Assembly: GCA_002331385.1 (NCBI GenBank)
Contig: DCYB01000011.1
Span: forward strand, 357,459-421,458
Origin: Comamonadaceae bacterium UBA2121
GTDB taxonomy: Bacteria > Pseudomonadota > Gammaproteobacteria > Burkholderiales > Burkholderiaceae_C
DNA: 64,000 nt
Direction of reading: 5' to 3'
The notes beneath the pieces are model-generated. The model saw only the letters and a list, made by a program, of their open reading frames with translations, had not been told where the DNA came from and did no database searches. Of the stretch, positions 44,466-53,871 are shown piece by piece. A program made the position numbers and the translations under genes. Position 1 is the stretch's first letter. Each line of letters starts with the position of its first letter.

Positions 44466-46316
44466 ATGCGCAGAATGGGCGGCTCGGCCGCATCGATCGA
44501 CAACCCGGCACAGGCACCCGTTCCCGGGCGCGACTGGCAGACGCTTGGCCGGCTGGTTCCCTATCTTTTGCAATACAAGTGGCGCGTGCTGGCGGCATTG
44601 GCATTCGTGCTATGCGCCAAGCTCGCCAATGTCGGCATCCCCATTTTGCTCAAGCATCTGGTGGACGCGCTGTCGATCCAGCCGGGAGATGCCGTGGCGG
44701 TGCTGGTGGTGCCCATGGGCCTGCTGCTGGCTTACGGGCTGCTGCGCTTGTCGACGTCGTTATTCACCGAACTGCGCGAACTGGTGTTTGCCAAAGCCAC
44801 GCAGGGCGCGGCGCGCACGATTGCGCTCCACACCTTTCAGCATCTGCATGGGTTGAGCCTGCGCTTCCATCTGGAGCGCCAGACGGGTGGCATGACGCGC
44901 GATATCGAGCGCGGCGTGAAGGGCGTTGAGTCGCTGATCTCGTATTCGCTCTACAGCATCCTGCCGACCTTCGTGGAGGTCGCGCTGGTGCTCGGCATTC
45001 TGGCGGTGAAATTCGATGCGTGGTTCTTCTGGATCACCGTGGTGGCGCTGGTGCTCTACATCACGTTCACTGTCACCATGACGGAATGGCGCACCCGTTT
45101 TCGGCGCGAGGCGAATGTGGCGGATTCGGCGGCGCACACGAAGGCCATCGATTCGCTGTTGAATTACGAAACTGTCAAGTACTTCAATAACGAAGACTTC
45201 GAAGCGCGCCGCTACGACGAGAACCTGGAGAAGCTGCGCCGCGCGCGCCTCAAGAGCCAGACCTCGCTCAGCCTGCTCAACTCGGGCCAGCAACTGATCA
45301 TTGCGACGGCGTTGGTCGTGATGCTCTGGCGTGCCACACAGGGCGTGGTCGATGGGCGGCTCACGCTGGGCGATCTGGTGATGATCAACGCGTTCATGAT
45401 CCAGCTGTATATCCCGCTGAACTTCCTGGGCGCGATTTACCGCGAGATCAAACAGAGTCTGACCGATCTGGACCGCATGTTCACGCTCATGGACAAAGAG
45501 CGCGAGGTGGCAGACCAGCCCGCTGCACAGCCGCTGCGCTGCGATGCCCCGCCGACCATCCGCTTTGACGGCGTGCGCTTTGGCTACGAACCTGCGCGCG
45601 AGATCCTGCATGGCGTGAGCTTTGACATTCCTGCTGGAAAAACCGTGGCCGTGGTGGGCCCGTCGGGCTCGGGCAAATCGACGCTCGCGCGCTTGCTATT
45701 CCGCTTCTACGACGTGCAGGAAGGGCGCATCACGATCAACGGACAGGACATTCGCGAGGTCACGCAAGCCAGCCTGCGACAGGCCATCGGCATCGTGCCG
45801 CAGGACACGGTGCTGTTCAACGATACGGTGGAGTACAACATCGCCTATGGCCGACCCGGTGCTACGCGGGCCGATGTGGAAGCCGCCGCGCGCGCTGCGC
45901 ACATCCATGATTTCATCGCCGCAACGCCCAAGGGCTATGACACGATGGTGGGTGAGCGCGGACTCAAGCTGTCGGGCGGCGAAAAGCAACGCGTGGCGAT
46001 TGCACGCACGCTGCTGAAGAACCCGCCCATCCTCATTTTTGACGAGGCGACTTCGGCGCTCGACTCCGCCAACGAACGCGCCATCCAGCGCGAGCTGCGC
46101 AGCGCTGCGCAGTTCAAGACAGCGTTGGTGATTGCGCACCGGCTGTCCACCGTGGTCGATGCGCACGAGATTCTCGTGATGGACGCGGGCCGCATCCAGG
46201 AGCGCGGCACGCACGCGCAACTGCTCGCGCTGGGCGGGCAGTATGCGCGCATGTGGACGCTGCAGCGCGAGTCGCGCACCGACGAGGTCACGGCGACTGC
46301 GCAGGAAGGGCTATGA
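44466..46316 (+). CDS. Atm1/HMT1-type ABC exporter
   Basis: A 616-residue half-transporter fusing a six-helix membrane domain (residues about 40-330) and an ATPase. The loop after helix 4 carries the Atm1-like DSLLNYETVKYFNNEDFEARRYDE signature. The ATPase has Walker A GPSGSGKST, signature LSGGEKQRVAIART, Walker B ILIFDEATSALD and the AHRLSTV switch. This subfamily exports glutathione-linked or metal-related compounds and is tied to Fe-S or heavy-metal handling. A start at 44433 is also in frame. A 214-base divergent region separates it from yciA. Confidence 0.92.
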   Translation: MRRMGGSAASIDNPAQAPVPGRDWQTLGRLVPYLLQYKWRVLAALAFVLCAKLANVGIPILLKHLVDALSIQPGDAVAVLVVPMGLLLAYGLLRLSTSLFTELRELVFAKATQGAARTIALHTFQHLHGLSLRFHLERQTGGMTRDIERGVKGVESLISYSLYSILPTFVEVALVLGILAVKFDAWFFWITVVALVLYITFTVTMTEWRTRFRREANVADSAAHTKAIDSLLNYETVKYFNNEDFEARRYDENLEKLRRARLKSQTSLSLLNSGQQLIIATALVVMLWRATQGVVDGRLTLGDLVMINAFMIQLYIPLNFLGAIYREIKQSLTDLDRMFTLMDKEREVADQPAAQPLRCDAPPTIRFDGVRFGYEPAREILHGVSFDIPAGKTVAVVGPSGSGKSTLARLLFRFYDVQEGRITINGQDIREVTQASLRQAIGIVPQDTVLFNDTVEYNIAYGRPGATRADVEAAARAAHIHDFIAATPKGYDTMVGERGLKLSGGEKQRVAIARTLLKNPPILIFDEATSALDSANERAIQRELRSAAQFKTALVIAHRLSTVVDAHEILVMDAGRIQERGTHAQLLALGGQYARMWTLQRESRTDEVTATAQEGL

Positions 46317-46336
46317 CAGAGGAGTGATACGCGGCC

Positions 46337-47362
46337 TCAGCGGCGTTGCAGCAGCTTCTGAACGGCTTCGGTGATCTGCGCGGGACCCACGCGCGCGATG
46401 GCTTCCAGCGATTGCGCGTAGCCCACCGGAATGCGCGGCGCACCCAGACGCGCCACGCGCGCGTGGCTGTGCTCGGCCACCGTGGCAGCCACTTCCGCGC
46501 CAAAGCCGGACGCTTGCACGGCCTCATGCACGACCAGCACGTGGCCGGTTGCATGTGCGCTGGCGAGTACCGCATCACGGTCCCACGGCCAGATCGTGCG
46601 CAGGTCGATGACCTCGGCATGCACGCCTTGCCCGGCCAGCGCCTTGGCGGCATCCACGCAGGCATGCACCTGCCTGGACCACGACACGATGGTCACGTCA
46701 TTACCATTGGCACTGCCGCTGAACGCCGTGCGCGCGCGGCCCAGTTCCACCGGCTCGTGCAGCACCTCGCCTTGCATGCCCCACAGTTCCTTGTGCTCCA
46801 TGTAGACCACCGGATCGCCACACGCCAACGCGCTGCGCAGCAGTCCATAGTTGTCTGCGGGCGTGGAGGGCGCCACGACGACGAGCCCCGGCACATGCGC
46901 AAACCACGACTCGAACGATTGCGAGTGCTGCGCGGCAGATGCAGTCCAGATGCCGATGGGCAGGCGCGCCACCAGCGGCACGCGGCCCTGGCCGCCAAAC
47001 ATGTAGCGGTTCTTCGCTGCCTGATTCACCAGTTCATCGATGGCGCACAGGGCGAAATCGGCCACGCGCATTTCCACGACGGGACGCATGCCTGCGAGCG
47101 CCATGCCCACGCCCGCGCCCATGATGGTGGACTCGGAAATCGGCGTGTCGATGATGCGCTCCTCGCCAAAGATGTTGACGAGATTGCGGCCATCGGTGCT
47201 GCGGTATTGGCCGAACACGCCGCCGCGCCCGAGGTCCTCGCCCATGGCGATCACGTGCGGATCGGCATGCATGGCTTCTTCCAGCGCCACCGCGGCCGCC
47301 TGCGCGTAGCTCAGCGTAGAAACGCGCGCGGCGCTGTGGGTGCTTGTCGCAAATTCGGTCAT
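46337..47362 (-). CDS. 2-oxoacid/acetoin dehydrogenase E1 component, beta subunit
   Basis: A 341-residue transketolase-like protein. TLSYAQAAAVALEEAMHADPHVIAMGEDLGRGGVFGQ and DTPISESTIMGAGVGMALAGMRPVVEM are the E1-beta pyrimidine-domain segments, and the C-terminal domain has VIDLRTIWPWDRDAVLASAHATGHVLVVHEAV. Together with the alpha subunit (ATGA overlap) it forms a TPP-dependent alpha2beta2 E1. No E2 or E3 gene is in the window. The preceding TRAP genes suggest the substrate is an imported keto- or hydroxy-acid, or acetoin (inference). Confidence 0.92.
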   Translation of the reverse strand: MTEFATSTHSAARVSTLSYAQAAAVALEEAMHADPHVIAMGEDLGRGGVFGQYRSTDGRNLVNIFGEERIIDTPISESTIMGAGVGMALAGMRPVVEMRVADFALCAIDELVNQAAKNRYMFGGQGRVPLVARLPIGIWTASAAQHSQSFESWFAHVPGLVVVAPSTPADNYGLLRSALACGDPVVYMEHKELWGMQGEVLHEPVELGRARTAFSGSANGNDVTIVSWSRQVHACVDAAKALAGQGVHAEVIDLRTIWPWDRDAVLASAHATGHVLVVHEAVQASGFGAEVAATVAEHSHARVARLGAPRIPVGYAQSLEAIARVGPAQITEAVQKLLQRR

Positions 47363-48366
47363 GACCACATCCCTTCGCCTGTGTTGAGAATGTCCGTGTA
47401 GGCCGCGCTGGCCTGCGGCACGGGTGATTGCGATGCCGTGGCAACGGCGGCGTCGATTTCAGCTTTGGCCTCGGCATCGATGCGCGCGGCCTGCGCGCCC
47501 AGTCCCTGTTGCTCCAGCGTGGCGCGGGCGCGCACGATGGGGTCGGTCTTGAGCGCTTCGGCCACTTCCTTCGGGTCACGATAGGTCGCGGGATCGACGG
47601 AGACGTGGCCCTTTTGGCGATAGGTCAGTGCGTGCAGCAACTGCGGGCCGCTGCCTGCGCGTATGTCGGCAATCAGCCGGGCGGCGGCGTCGCTCACGGC
47701 CTGCACGTCATTGCCATCCACGCGCGTGGCGGGAATGCCCAGCGACTCGGCGCGTGCGCTCGCGGCGTTGCTGCCCGCTGTCATCGGAGCGGATCGGGTG
47801 GTGGCGGAAATCTGGTTGTCCTCGCACACGAACAGCACGGGCAACTGGTACACCTGTGCCCAGTTCAGCGCTTCGAGAAACGGGCCGCGGTTGATCGCGC
47901 CATCGCCAAAGAAGCTCACGGCAATGGCGTCGGTGCGGCGCAGCTTGAGCGCGTGCGCGGCGCCCACAGCAATCGGCAGACCGGCCGTGACCACGCCATT
48001 GGCTCCCAGCATGCCCACGGAAAAATCCGCAATGTGCATGGAGCCGCCCTTGCCACTGTTGTAGCCATTGGCGCGACCAAACAGTTCGCACATCATTTTG
48101 GTGCTGTCCGCGCCCTTGGCCAAAGTGTGGCCGTGGCCCCGGTGGGTGGATGTGAGCAAGTCCGCGGGCGTGAGATGCGCGCACACGCCGGTGGCGACGG
48201 CTTCCTGTCCGGTGGACAGGTGCAGCGGGCCTTTCACGCGGACCTCGTCGGGCTTGCCGGTGGCGGCTCCGCCCCAGGTCACACCGCCCTGACTGGCGGC
48301 TTCGGCAGCGTCTTCAAACGCGCGGATGCGCACCATGGTGCGGTAAAGAGAAAGCAGATCGGTCAT
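47359..48366 (-). CDS. 2-oxoacid/acetoin dehydrogenase E1 component, alpha subunit
   Basis: A 335-residue TPP-binding subunit starting at MTDLLSLYRTMVRIRAFED. The HRGHGHTLAKGAD segment and the TPP/Mg motif GDGAINRGPFLEALNWAQVYQLPVLFVCEDNQ (GDG...N) identify E1-alpha. The GKGGSMHIADFSVGMLGANGVV stretch is typical of the acetoin/pyruvate type. An upstream in-frame Met at 48390 is possible. It follows the TRAP binding-protein gene by 81 bases on the same strand. Confidence 0.93.
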   Translation of the reverse strand: MTDLLSLYRTMVRIRAFEDAAEAASQGGVTWGGAATGKPDEVRVKGPLHLSTGQEAVATGVCAHLTPADLLTSTHRGHGHTLAKGADSTKMMCELFGRANGYNSGKGGSMHIADFSVGMLGANGVVTAGLPIAVGAAHALKLRRTDAIAVSFFGDGAINRGPFLEALNWAQVYQLPVLFVCEDNQISATTRSAPMTAGSNAASARAESLGIPATRVDGNDVQAVSDAAARLIADIRAGSGPQLLHALTYRQKGHVSVDPATYRDPKEVAEALKTDPIVRARATLEQQGLGAQAARIDAEAKAEIDAAVATASQSPVPQASAAYTDILNTGEGMWS

Positions 48367-48447
48367 GGTGGAAAAAGACAAGACGTGCAAAGACCGCGCG
48401 CCTTCCAGTGGAAGGGCGCGGTCGTTGTGATGAGGACGAAGGACTGC

Positions 48448-49488
48448 TTACTGCTTGGGACGGGCAGCGATGGCCTTTTCCGCCATGTCCACGAGGTTGG
48501 TGCCGATCTGCGGCTTCCACTTGTCGTACACCGGGCGCGTGACTTTGACGAACGCGGCGCGCTGCTCGGGCGTGAGCTGCGTGACCGTCACGCCCATGCC
48601 GGCGATGTCTTTGAGCAGAGGCTTGCCCGGCTCGACCAGACCCTTGCGGGCGAGGGCGATTTCCTGCTTGCCTGCATCCAGCGCCGCCTGGCGCACGATG
48701 TCTTGATCGGCCTTGGTCCAACTGGCCCAGATGTCCTTGTTGACCACGAACACCAGCGGATCGGCCATGTAGCCCCAGGTCGTCACGAACTTCTGGCCGA
48801 CGGTCTGCAGCTTCAGGATGGTGAACATGAAGAGCGGGTTTTCCTGCCCGTCCACCGCGCCGCTGGAGAGCGCGGGCTGCGCATCGGCCCAGCTCATCTG
48901 CGTGGGGTTCGCGCCCATGGCGGTGAACATGTCGGTGAAGATGGGAGAGCCCACCACACGAATCTTCATGCCCTTGAGGTCTTCGGGCTTGGAGATCGCA
49001 TGCTTGGAATTGGTCAGTTCGCGATAGCCGTTTTCGCCCCAGGCCAGCGGCATCACGCCGGATTTTTCCAGTGTCTTGAACACTTCCTTGCCCACGTCGC
49101 CCTGCGTCAGCGCGTCCACGGCCGCGTAGTCGGGCATCAGGAAGGGCAGGGAGAACAGGTTCAGCGACTTCACCTGCGGCGACCAGTTGATGGTCGAGCC
49201 CACTGCCATGTCGATCACGCCCTGACGCAGCGCGCTGAATTCGCGCGTCTGGTCGCCCTGGATCAGCGACACGCCGGGGTACAGCTTGATGTTGATGCGA
49301 CCTTTGGTGCGCTCCTTCACCAGATCGGCCCAGATCTGCCCGGCCATGCCCCAGGGCGATGGTGGGCCGAGCACCAGCGAGAGGCGGTATTCACTCTTGT
49401 AATTCTGCTGCGCCAACGCCACGGAAGGCGACAGGGCCAGTGCGGCAGCGGCGGCTGCGGTGGCAGTGAGGAATGTGCGAAGTTTCAT
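48448..49488 (-). CDS. dctP: TRAP transporter substrate-binding protein DctP type
   Basis: A 346-residue periplasmic binding protein. MKLRTFLTATAAAAAALALS then PSVALA|QQ is the signal peptide, and the start at 49488 avoids a 16-residue extension. The DctP family core includes GMAGQIWADLVKERTKGRINIKLYPG, EFSALRQGVIDMAVGS, GMKIRVVGSPIFTDMFTAMGANPTQMSWAD and LSSGAVDGQENPLFM. The Arg in KIRVVG is the usual carboxylate-binding residue, so an organic acid ligand is likely. Third in a Q-M-P order. Confidence 0.93.
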   Translation of the reverse strand: MKLRTFLTATAAAAAALALSPSVALAQQNYKSEYRLSLVLGPPSPWGMAGQIWADLVKERTKGRINIKLYPGVSLIQGDQTREFSALRQGVIDMAVGSTINWSPQVKSLNLFSLPFLMPDYAAVDALTQGDVGKEVFKTLEKSGVMPLAWGENGYRELTNSKHAISKPEDLKGMKIRVVGSPIFTDMFTAMGANPTQMSWADAQPALSSGAVDGQENPLFMFTILKLQTVGQKFVTTWGYMADPLVFVVNKDIWASWTKADQDIVRQAALDAGKQEIALARKGLVEPGKPLLKDIAGMGVTVTQLTPEQRAAFVKVTRPVYDKWKPQIGTNLVDMAEKAIAARPKQ

Positions 49489-49552
49489 GGTTGTCTCCTT
49501 CCGGGGGTAAAACGAAAACGAACTCTTGTTATGCATGCCATGGGTGCACGGA

Positions 49553-50851
49553 TCAGTAGCCCAGACGGTGCGGCAGCCACAGCGCCAGTTGCGGGAACGC
49601 GATCACCAGCACCATCACGATGAACATGGCCAGCAGCATCGGGCCGACCCAGCGCACGGTGGATTCCATGCGCACATTGGCGATGCGGCAGGACACCATC
49701 AGGTTCACCGCCAGCGGTGGTGTGAACTGGCCCAGCGCCACCTTCAGCGTCAGGATCACACCGAACCACACGGGGTCCCATTGGTAGTGGTTCATCACCG
49801 GCAGCAACAGCGGCACGAAGATCAGGAAAATCGATACGCCGTCCAGGAACATGCCCACGGTGATCAGCAGCAGGATCAGCAACGCCATTACGCCCCATTC
49901 GCCCAGACCTGAATGCACGATGGCGTTGGCGACCGGATCGATCACGCCGAGTGTGGACAGCGAGAACGCAAAGATGCCCGCCAGCGACACCACCAGCAGG
50001 ATGACGGCAGACAGCTCGCCCGCTTCGCGCAGGATCTCGAACAGGTCGCGCACCTTGATCGTGCGGTAGATGACCATGCCGACGAAAAGTCCGTAGAACA
50101 CGGCCACCACGGCAGCCTCCGTCGGCGTGAACAGACCGGCGCGCATGCCGCCGAGAATCAGCACCGGCGCGGCCAGTCCCCACGACGCGTCGCGCAGGCT
50201 GCGCCAGAACGGTGGGCGCGGCATGGAGGCTTCCAGACCGCCCATCTTGTGTCGGCGTGCCATCCAGACTGCGGGCACGATCAGTGCCAGTCCGGCCAGC
50301 ACACCGGGCACCATGCCTGCCGCAAACAGGGCGGGCACGGACGCGCCGGGCACGAGCACGGAATAGATGATGAAGGCGACCGATGGCGGAATCAGGATGT
50401 CGGTGGCCGCAGCCGCGCCGACCACCGATGCGGAGAAGCTGTTGGGATAGCCCGCGCGCGCCATCGCGGCAATCATCACGCCACCGACAGCAGCCGCGTT
50501 GGCCGGCCCCGAGCCGGAAATGCCGCCCAGAAACATCGCCACGGCAATCGCCACCAGCGGCAGCATGCCCGGGCCGCGACCGACGATGGCCACGGCGAAA
50601 TTCACCAGCCGCAAGGCCACGCCGGAGCGGTCGAAAATCGATCCCACCAGCACGAACATGGGTACCGCCAGCAGCGGGTATTTGCCCAGACCGGCGTAGA
50701 AATTCTGCGGCACGGCGAGCAAGCCGAACCATTGCGTTTCCTGATTCGCGAGCGCGATCGCGGCGGCTCCGGCCAGGCCCAGGGCGGCGCCAATCGGCAC
50801 ACCCACCAGCATCAGGACGATGAAGGCGACAAACAGCAGGGTGGCGATCAT
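49553..50851 (-). CDS. dctM: TRAP transporter large permease DctM type
   Basis: A 432-residue membrane protein of about 12 helices that carries the sodium-coupled transport step. The ATG at 50851 (MIATLLFVAFIVLMLVGVPIGAALG) overlaps the dctQ stop by four bases, and the longer frame lies in dctQ. DctM signatures are FYAGLGKYPLLAVPMFVLVGSIFDRSG, GGISGSGPANAAAVGGVMI, TDILIPPSVAFIIYSV and QFTPPLAVNLMVS. Works with DctP and DctQ. Confidence 0.95.
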   Translation of the reverse strand: MIATLLFVAFIVLMLVGVPIGAALGLAGAAAIALANQETQWFGLLAVPQNFYAGLGKYPLLAVPMFVLVGSIFDRSGVALRLVNFAVAIVGRGPGMLPLVAIAVAMFLGGISGSGPANAAAVGGVMIAAMARAGYPNSFSASVVGAAAATDILIPPSVAFIIYSVLVPGASVPALFAAGMVPGVLAGLALIVPAVWMARRHKMGGLEASMPRPPFWRSLRDASWGLAAPVLILGGMRAGLFTPTEAAVVAVFYGLFVGMVIYRTIKVRDLFEILREAGELSAVILLVVSLAGIFAFSLSTLGVIDPVANAIVHSGLGEWGVMALLILLLITVGMFLDGVSIFLIFVPLLLPVMNHYQWDPVWFGVILTLKVALGQFTPPLAVNLMVSCRIANVRMESTVRWVGPMLLAMFIVMVLVIAFPQLALWLPHRLGY

Positions 50852-51438
50852 GGCGACTTGCTTCCTGCGGCGGGTGAGTCGGAAACGGTTTCGTCCACGA
50901 GGTATTCGATGTCCGGCTGGCGCGAGCGACGGATGAACAGGCCCACCGCACGGCACGCAATCAGCGCCGAGAGAATGGGCAGCCACATCGTGTACCACCA
51001 CACCGGAACGCCGATGCCGGGCGAGGTTTCTTCAAACCGGTAGTCGTCGTAGAGCGTGCGGATGCTCAACACGGCGATGACCGTGAACAGCAGCGCCACC
51101 ATCAGCGCGCCCAGTTGTGCAAGGCGCCGGCGGCGCAGCGCGCTGCCCGACTCCGAGAAAAATTCGATGCGGATATGGCGGTCGCGCGCCACGGCGGCAG
51201 AACCCGCCACGAGTGCCAGCACGATCATCAGGAACACGGAAATCTCTTCCGTCCACGCAAATGAGGAACTCGTGAAGTAACGGACGAGCACGTTCGCGAA
51301 TGTGATGAGGGCCAACGCTGCCATCACGATCACGGTGAGCCAATCTTCGATGCGCAGGGAACGGGGTTCAGAGTCGGCAGGGGCCGGAGTTTCCGAAACG
51401 TGGTGGATTTCCGTTTCGGCAGGGGACTTGGATGACAT
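50848..51438 (-). CDS. dctQ: TRAP transporter small permease DctQ type
   Basis: A 196-residue four-helix protein. EDWLTVIVMAALALITFANVLVRYF and FAWTEEISVFLMIVLALVAGSAAVARDRHIRIEFF are the standard DctQ signatures (the EE-SVF and RDRHIRIEF motifs). It is the first gene of the minus-strand operon dctQ-dctM-dctP-E1alpha-E1beta, with a 236-base gap to the divergent LysR gene holding the shared control region. Confidence 0.92.
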   Translation of the reverse strand: MSSKSPAETEIHHVSETPAPADSEPRSLRIEDWLTVIVMAALALITFANVLVRYFTSSSFAWTEEISVFLMIVLALVAGSAAVARDRHIRIEFFSESGSALRRRRLAQLGALMVALLFTVIAVLSIRTLYDDYRFEETSPGIGVPVWWYTMWLPILSALIACRAVGLFIRRSRQPDIEYLVDETVSDSPAAGSKSP

Positions 51439-51638
51439 CGCAGGAGAGTGGCAGGAAGCAGGACAACAAATTCGAAAAAGCCAACGTCAGGCCGTTCGAT
51501 GGGGTGCATCCGGGGCCGCGTCATGCGCAGGAGTGAGTGTCATTTTGCCCCTGAAGTAACCGGGGGTATGTCGGGGTGTTCCCGAGTAAGCGACCCTCGG
51601 TTGCTGCGCTGCAGCATCGAAAAATCCGCGCTTTGGCA

Positions 51639-51655
51639 TATGCATTTGTTGCATA
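51639..51655. promoter_or_regulatory. LysR-type T-N11-A box
   Basis: TATGCA-TTTGT-TGCATA is a perfect inverted repeat with a 5-base spacer and includes a T-N11-A core (51641-51653). It lies 20 bases before the LysR start and about 200 bases from dctQ, in the divergent region, as expected for an autoregulated LysR operator. Confidence 0.65.
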
Positions 51656-51674
51656 ACGTTGTTGCAGGCTGATA

Positions 51675-52634
51675 ATGAGTGCCATGGAAACCAAGTGGCT
51701 TGAGGACTTTGTCAGCCTCGCAGAAACTCGCAGCTTCAGCCGTTCGGCGCAACTGCGTCATGTCACGCAACCCGCTTTTTCGCGGCGCATTCAGGCGCTG
51801 GAGGCATGGGCCGGCACCGATCTGGTGGATCGCAGCTCCTACCCCACGCGGCTCACGAGTGCAGGCAAGACGCTGTACGACCAAGCCATCGAGATGCTGC
51901 AGGCGCTGCAAAACACGCGCGCCATGCTGAGAGCGCATACAACGACGGGCAAGGACATGATCGTCTTTGCCGTGCCGCACACGCTGGCTTTCACCTTTTT
52001 TCCCGCCTGGCTGACGCGGCTGCGCAGCGAGTTCGGTCCACTCAAGACGCGGCTGCTCGCGCTCAACGTGCACGATGCGGTGATGCGTCTGGTGGAAGGC
52101 GGCTGCGATTTGCTGATCGCATATTTCCATCCGTCCCAGCCGATCCAGTTGGATGCGGACCGCTACGAAATGGTCAGCCTTGGCGAAGAACTGCTCGCGC
52201 CTTATTGCAAACCCGATGCGGATGGCAAGCCGATGTACATGCTGCCCGGCAAGCCAGGGCAGCCACTGCCGTATTTAGGGTATGCGCCCGGTGCCTACTT
52301 GAGCCGCGTGACGGACCTGATTCTGAAAGAAGCGGCCACGACGATCCATCTCGATCGCGTCTATGAAACCGACATGGCAGAAGGCTTGAAAGCCATGGCG
52401 GTGGAAGGCCATGGCGTCGCGTTTTTACCGCACAGCGCCGTAAAAAAAGAGTTGCGTGCAGGCAAGCTCGTCAGTGCCGCACCGGCCGATGCAGCGCATC
52501 TGCAAGTCGCGATGGAGGTGCGTGCCTATCGCGAGAAGCCGAGTCCCAAGGACGCCACGAACTCTTTGGCGCAATCCTTCTGGACCTATCTGCAATCGCA
52601 ATCCGATGCGGCCAACGTAGAAGAGGACTATTAA
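51675..52634 (+). CDS. LysR-family transcriptional regulator
   Basis: A 319-residue regulator. The winged HTH is METKWLEDFVSLAETRSFSRSAQLRHVTQPAFSRRIQALEAWAGTDLVDRSSYPTRLTSAG (starting at 51675 or 51684), and the periplasmic-binding-like effector domain covers about 90-310. It is divergent from the TRAP/E1 operon and very likely controls it in response to the imported acid (inference). A dyad LysR box lies between them. Confidence 0.93.
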   Translation: MSAMETKWLEDFVSLAETRSFSRSAQLRHVTQPAFSRRIQALEAWAGTDLVDRSSYPTRLTSAGKTLYDQAIEMLQALQNTRAMLRAHTTTGKDMIVFAVPHTLAFTFFPAWLTRLRSEFGPLKTRLLALNVHDAVMRLVEGGCDLLIAYFHPSQPIQLDADRYEMVSLGEELLAPYCKPDADGKPMYMLPGKPGQPLPYLGYAPGAYLSRVTDLILKEAATTIHLDRVYETDMAEGLKAMAVEGHGVAFLPHSAVKKELRAGKLVSAAPADAAHLQVAMEVRAYREKPSPKDATNSLAQSFWTYLQSQSDAANVEEDY

Positions 52635-52685
52635 CCCTGCCAGGAGGTCATGCGTTGATTGCATGGTTATTCGTAGCAATTAGCA

Positions 52686-52714
52686 TTGGCACTGTTGGAA
52701 TCAGATCGATACAT
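52686..52714 (+). promoter_or_regulatory. possible sigma-70 promoter for the amino-acid binding-protein genes
   Basis: TTGGCA, 17 bases, then ATACAT, about 135 bases before the start of the first binding-protein gene. The match to consensus is partial. Confidence 0.3.
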
Positions 52715-52850
52715 TCGCTGAACTTTTTCGTGTGGCACTCACAACAAGAAATTCAGCACCGGGTTGCAATTCGCCAACGACGCCATTGAGTCACCCATTC
52801 ATGGCGCCCGAACGGCCCAGTTCTCAATAAGCAAGGAGCGCAGTCGTATC

Positions 52851-53738
52851 ATGAGAAGTCCCTTCTCGAAGGCATGCATGTGCCTTGGAATGCTGGCCTG
52901 TAGCCTCTCCGCGAACGCGGAAGGGGTGCTGGATCGCGTCGCCAAAGGTGGCGCGCTGGTGATTGCGCATCGCGACGCCTCAATTCCCTTTTCCTATGTG
53001 GTGGACGGCAAACCCATTGGTTATGCGATGGATTTGTGCCTGCGTCTGGCCGATCAGGTACGCAAGGTGACCGGCACGCCGAACATGGAAGTCAAGTATC
53101 TGCAGGTGACCTCGGAGAACCGCGTAGAAAAGGTCAAGAGCGGCAAGGCCGATCTGGAGTGCGGCTCCACTACCAACAACGCGGCGCGGCGCAAGGAAGT
53201 CGACTTCACGTTCGCGCACTTCATCACCGGCGCACGCATCTTGGTAAAGTCAGCGGGCAAGATCGAGCGGGTGGAAGACCTGGAAAAAAAGAAAGTGGTG
53301 TCCACCAAGGGAACCACGCCGTTGGCCGCAGTCGAGCAGATGAATCGGGCACGTTACTTGCAAATGAACATTGTTGCTGCGCCAGATCATGGCGCCGCCT
53401 TTGATATGCTGCAAAAAGGCGAGGCTGACGCATTTGTCATGGACGACGTGTTGCTGGCAGGCTTGGCCTCCAACAGCGCCGATCCGAAAGAATTCAAAAT
53501 TGTGGGAAGATTTTTGACGACCGAGCCGTTGGCGATCATGCTGCCCAAGGGAGATGCAGCTTTCAAGTCACTGGTCGATGCAGAAATGCGACGGTTGATC
53601 TCGTCCGGGGAGGTCAACAAGATTTACGACAAATGGTTCAACAAACCGATTCCTCCGAAGCAGCGGATCCTGAATCTGCCGGCGAGCTATTTGTTGAAAG
53701 ACTTCTGGAAATACCCTACAGATCAGTTGCCTGGTTGA
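52851..53738 (+). CDS. amino-acid ABC transporter substrate-binding protein (GltI-like paralogue)
   Basis: A 295-residue periplasmic binding protein with a signal peptide (MRSPFSKACMCLGMLACSLSANA|EG, start 52851). The SBP family 3 core includes GALVIAHRDASIPFSYVVDGKPIGYAMDLC, KVKSGKADLECGSTTNN, DLEKKKVVSTKGTTPLAAVEQMN and the C-terminal IYDKWFNKPIPPKQRILNLPAS. It is similar throughout to the next gene product (ECGSTTNN and the KWF.PIPP region are shared). A second ligand specificity for the same permease is a reasonable inference. Confidence 0.9.
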   Translation: MRSPFSKACMCLGMLACSLSANAEGVLDRVAKGGALVIAHRDASIPFSYVVDGKPIGYAMDLCLRLADQVRKVTGTPNMEVKYLQVTSENRVEKVKSGKADLECGSTTNNAARRKEVDFTFAHFITGARILVKSAGKIERVEDLEKKKVVSTKGTTPLAAVEQMNRARYLQMNIVAAPDHGAAFDMLQKGEADAFVMDDVLLAGLASNSADPKEFKIVGRFLTTEPLAIMLPKGDAAFKSLVDAEMRRLISSGEVNKIYDKWFNKPIPPKQRILNLPASYLLKDFWKYPTDQLPG

Positions 53739-53871
53739 TGGTGCAATTCCGGGAAACCCACGGTGACAAGTGGATGTGACGTAAATAAGCAGATTCGACA
53801 CGATTGATGATGTAAGCGGACACACCCTTTCACTACACTTGTTTTTTTCGCTTCACATGCAAGGAGATTCT

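Noticed and set aside
47428..49623. A 731-codon plus-strand frame across the E1-alpha and dctP region.
   Set aside because: It spans two well-supported minus-strand genes and has no coherent domain.
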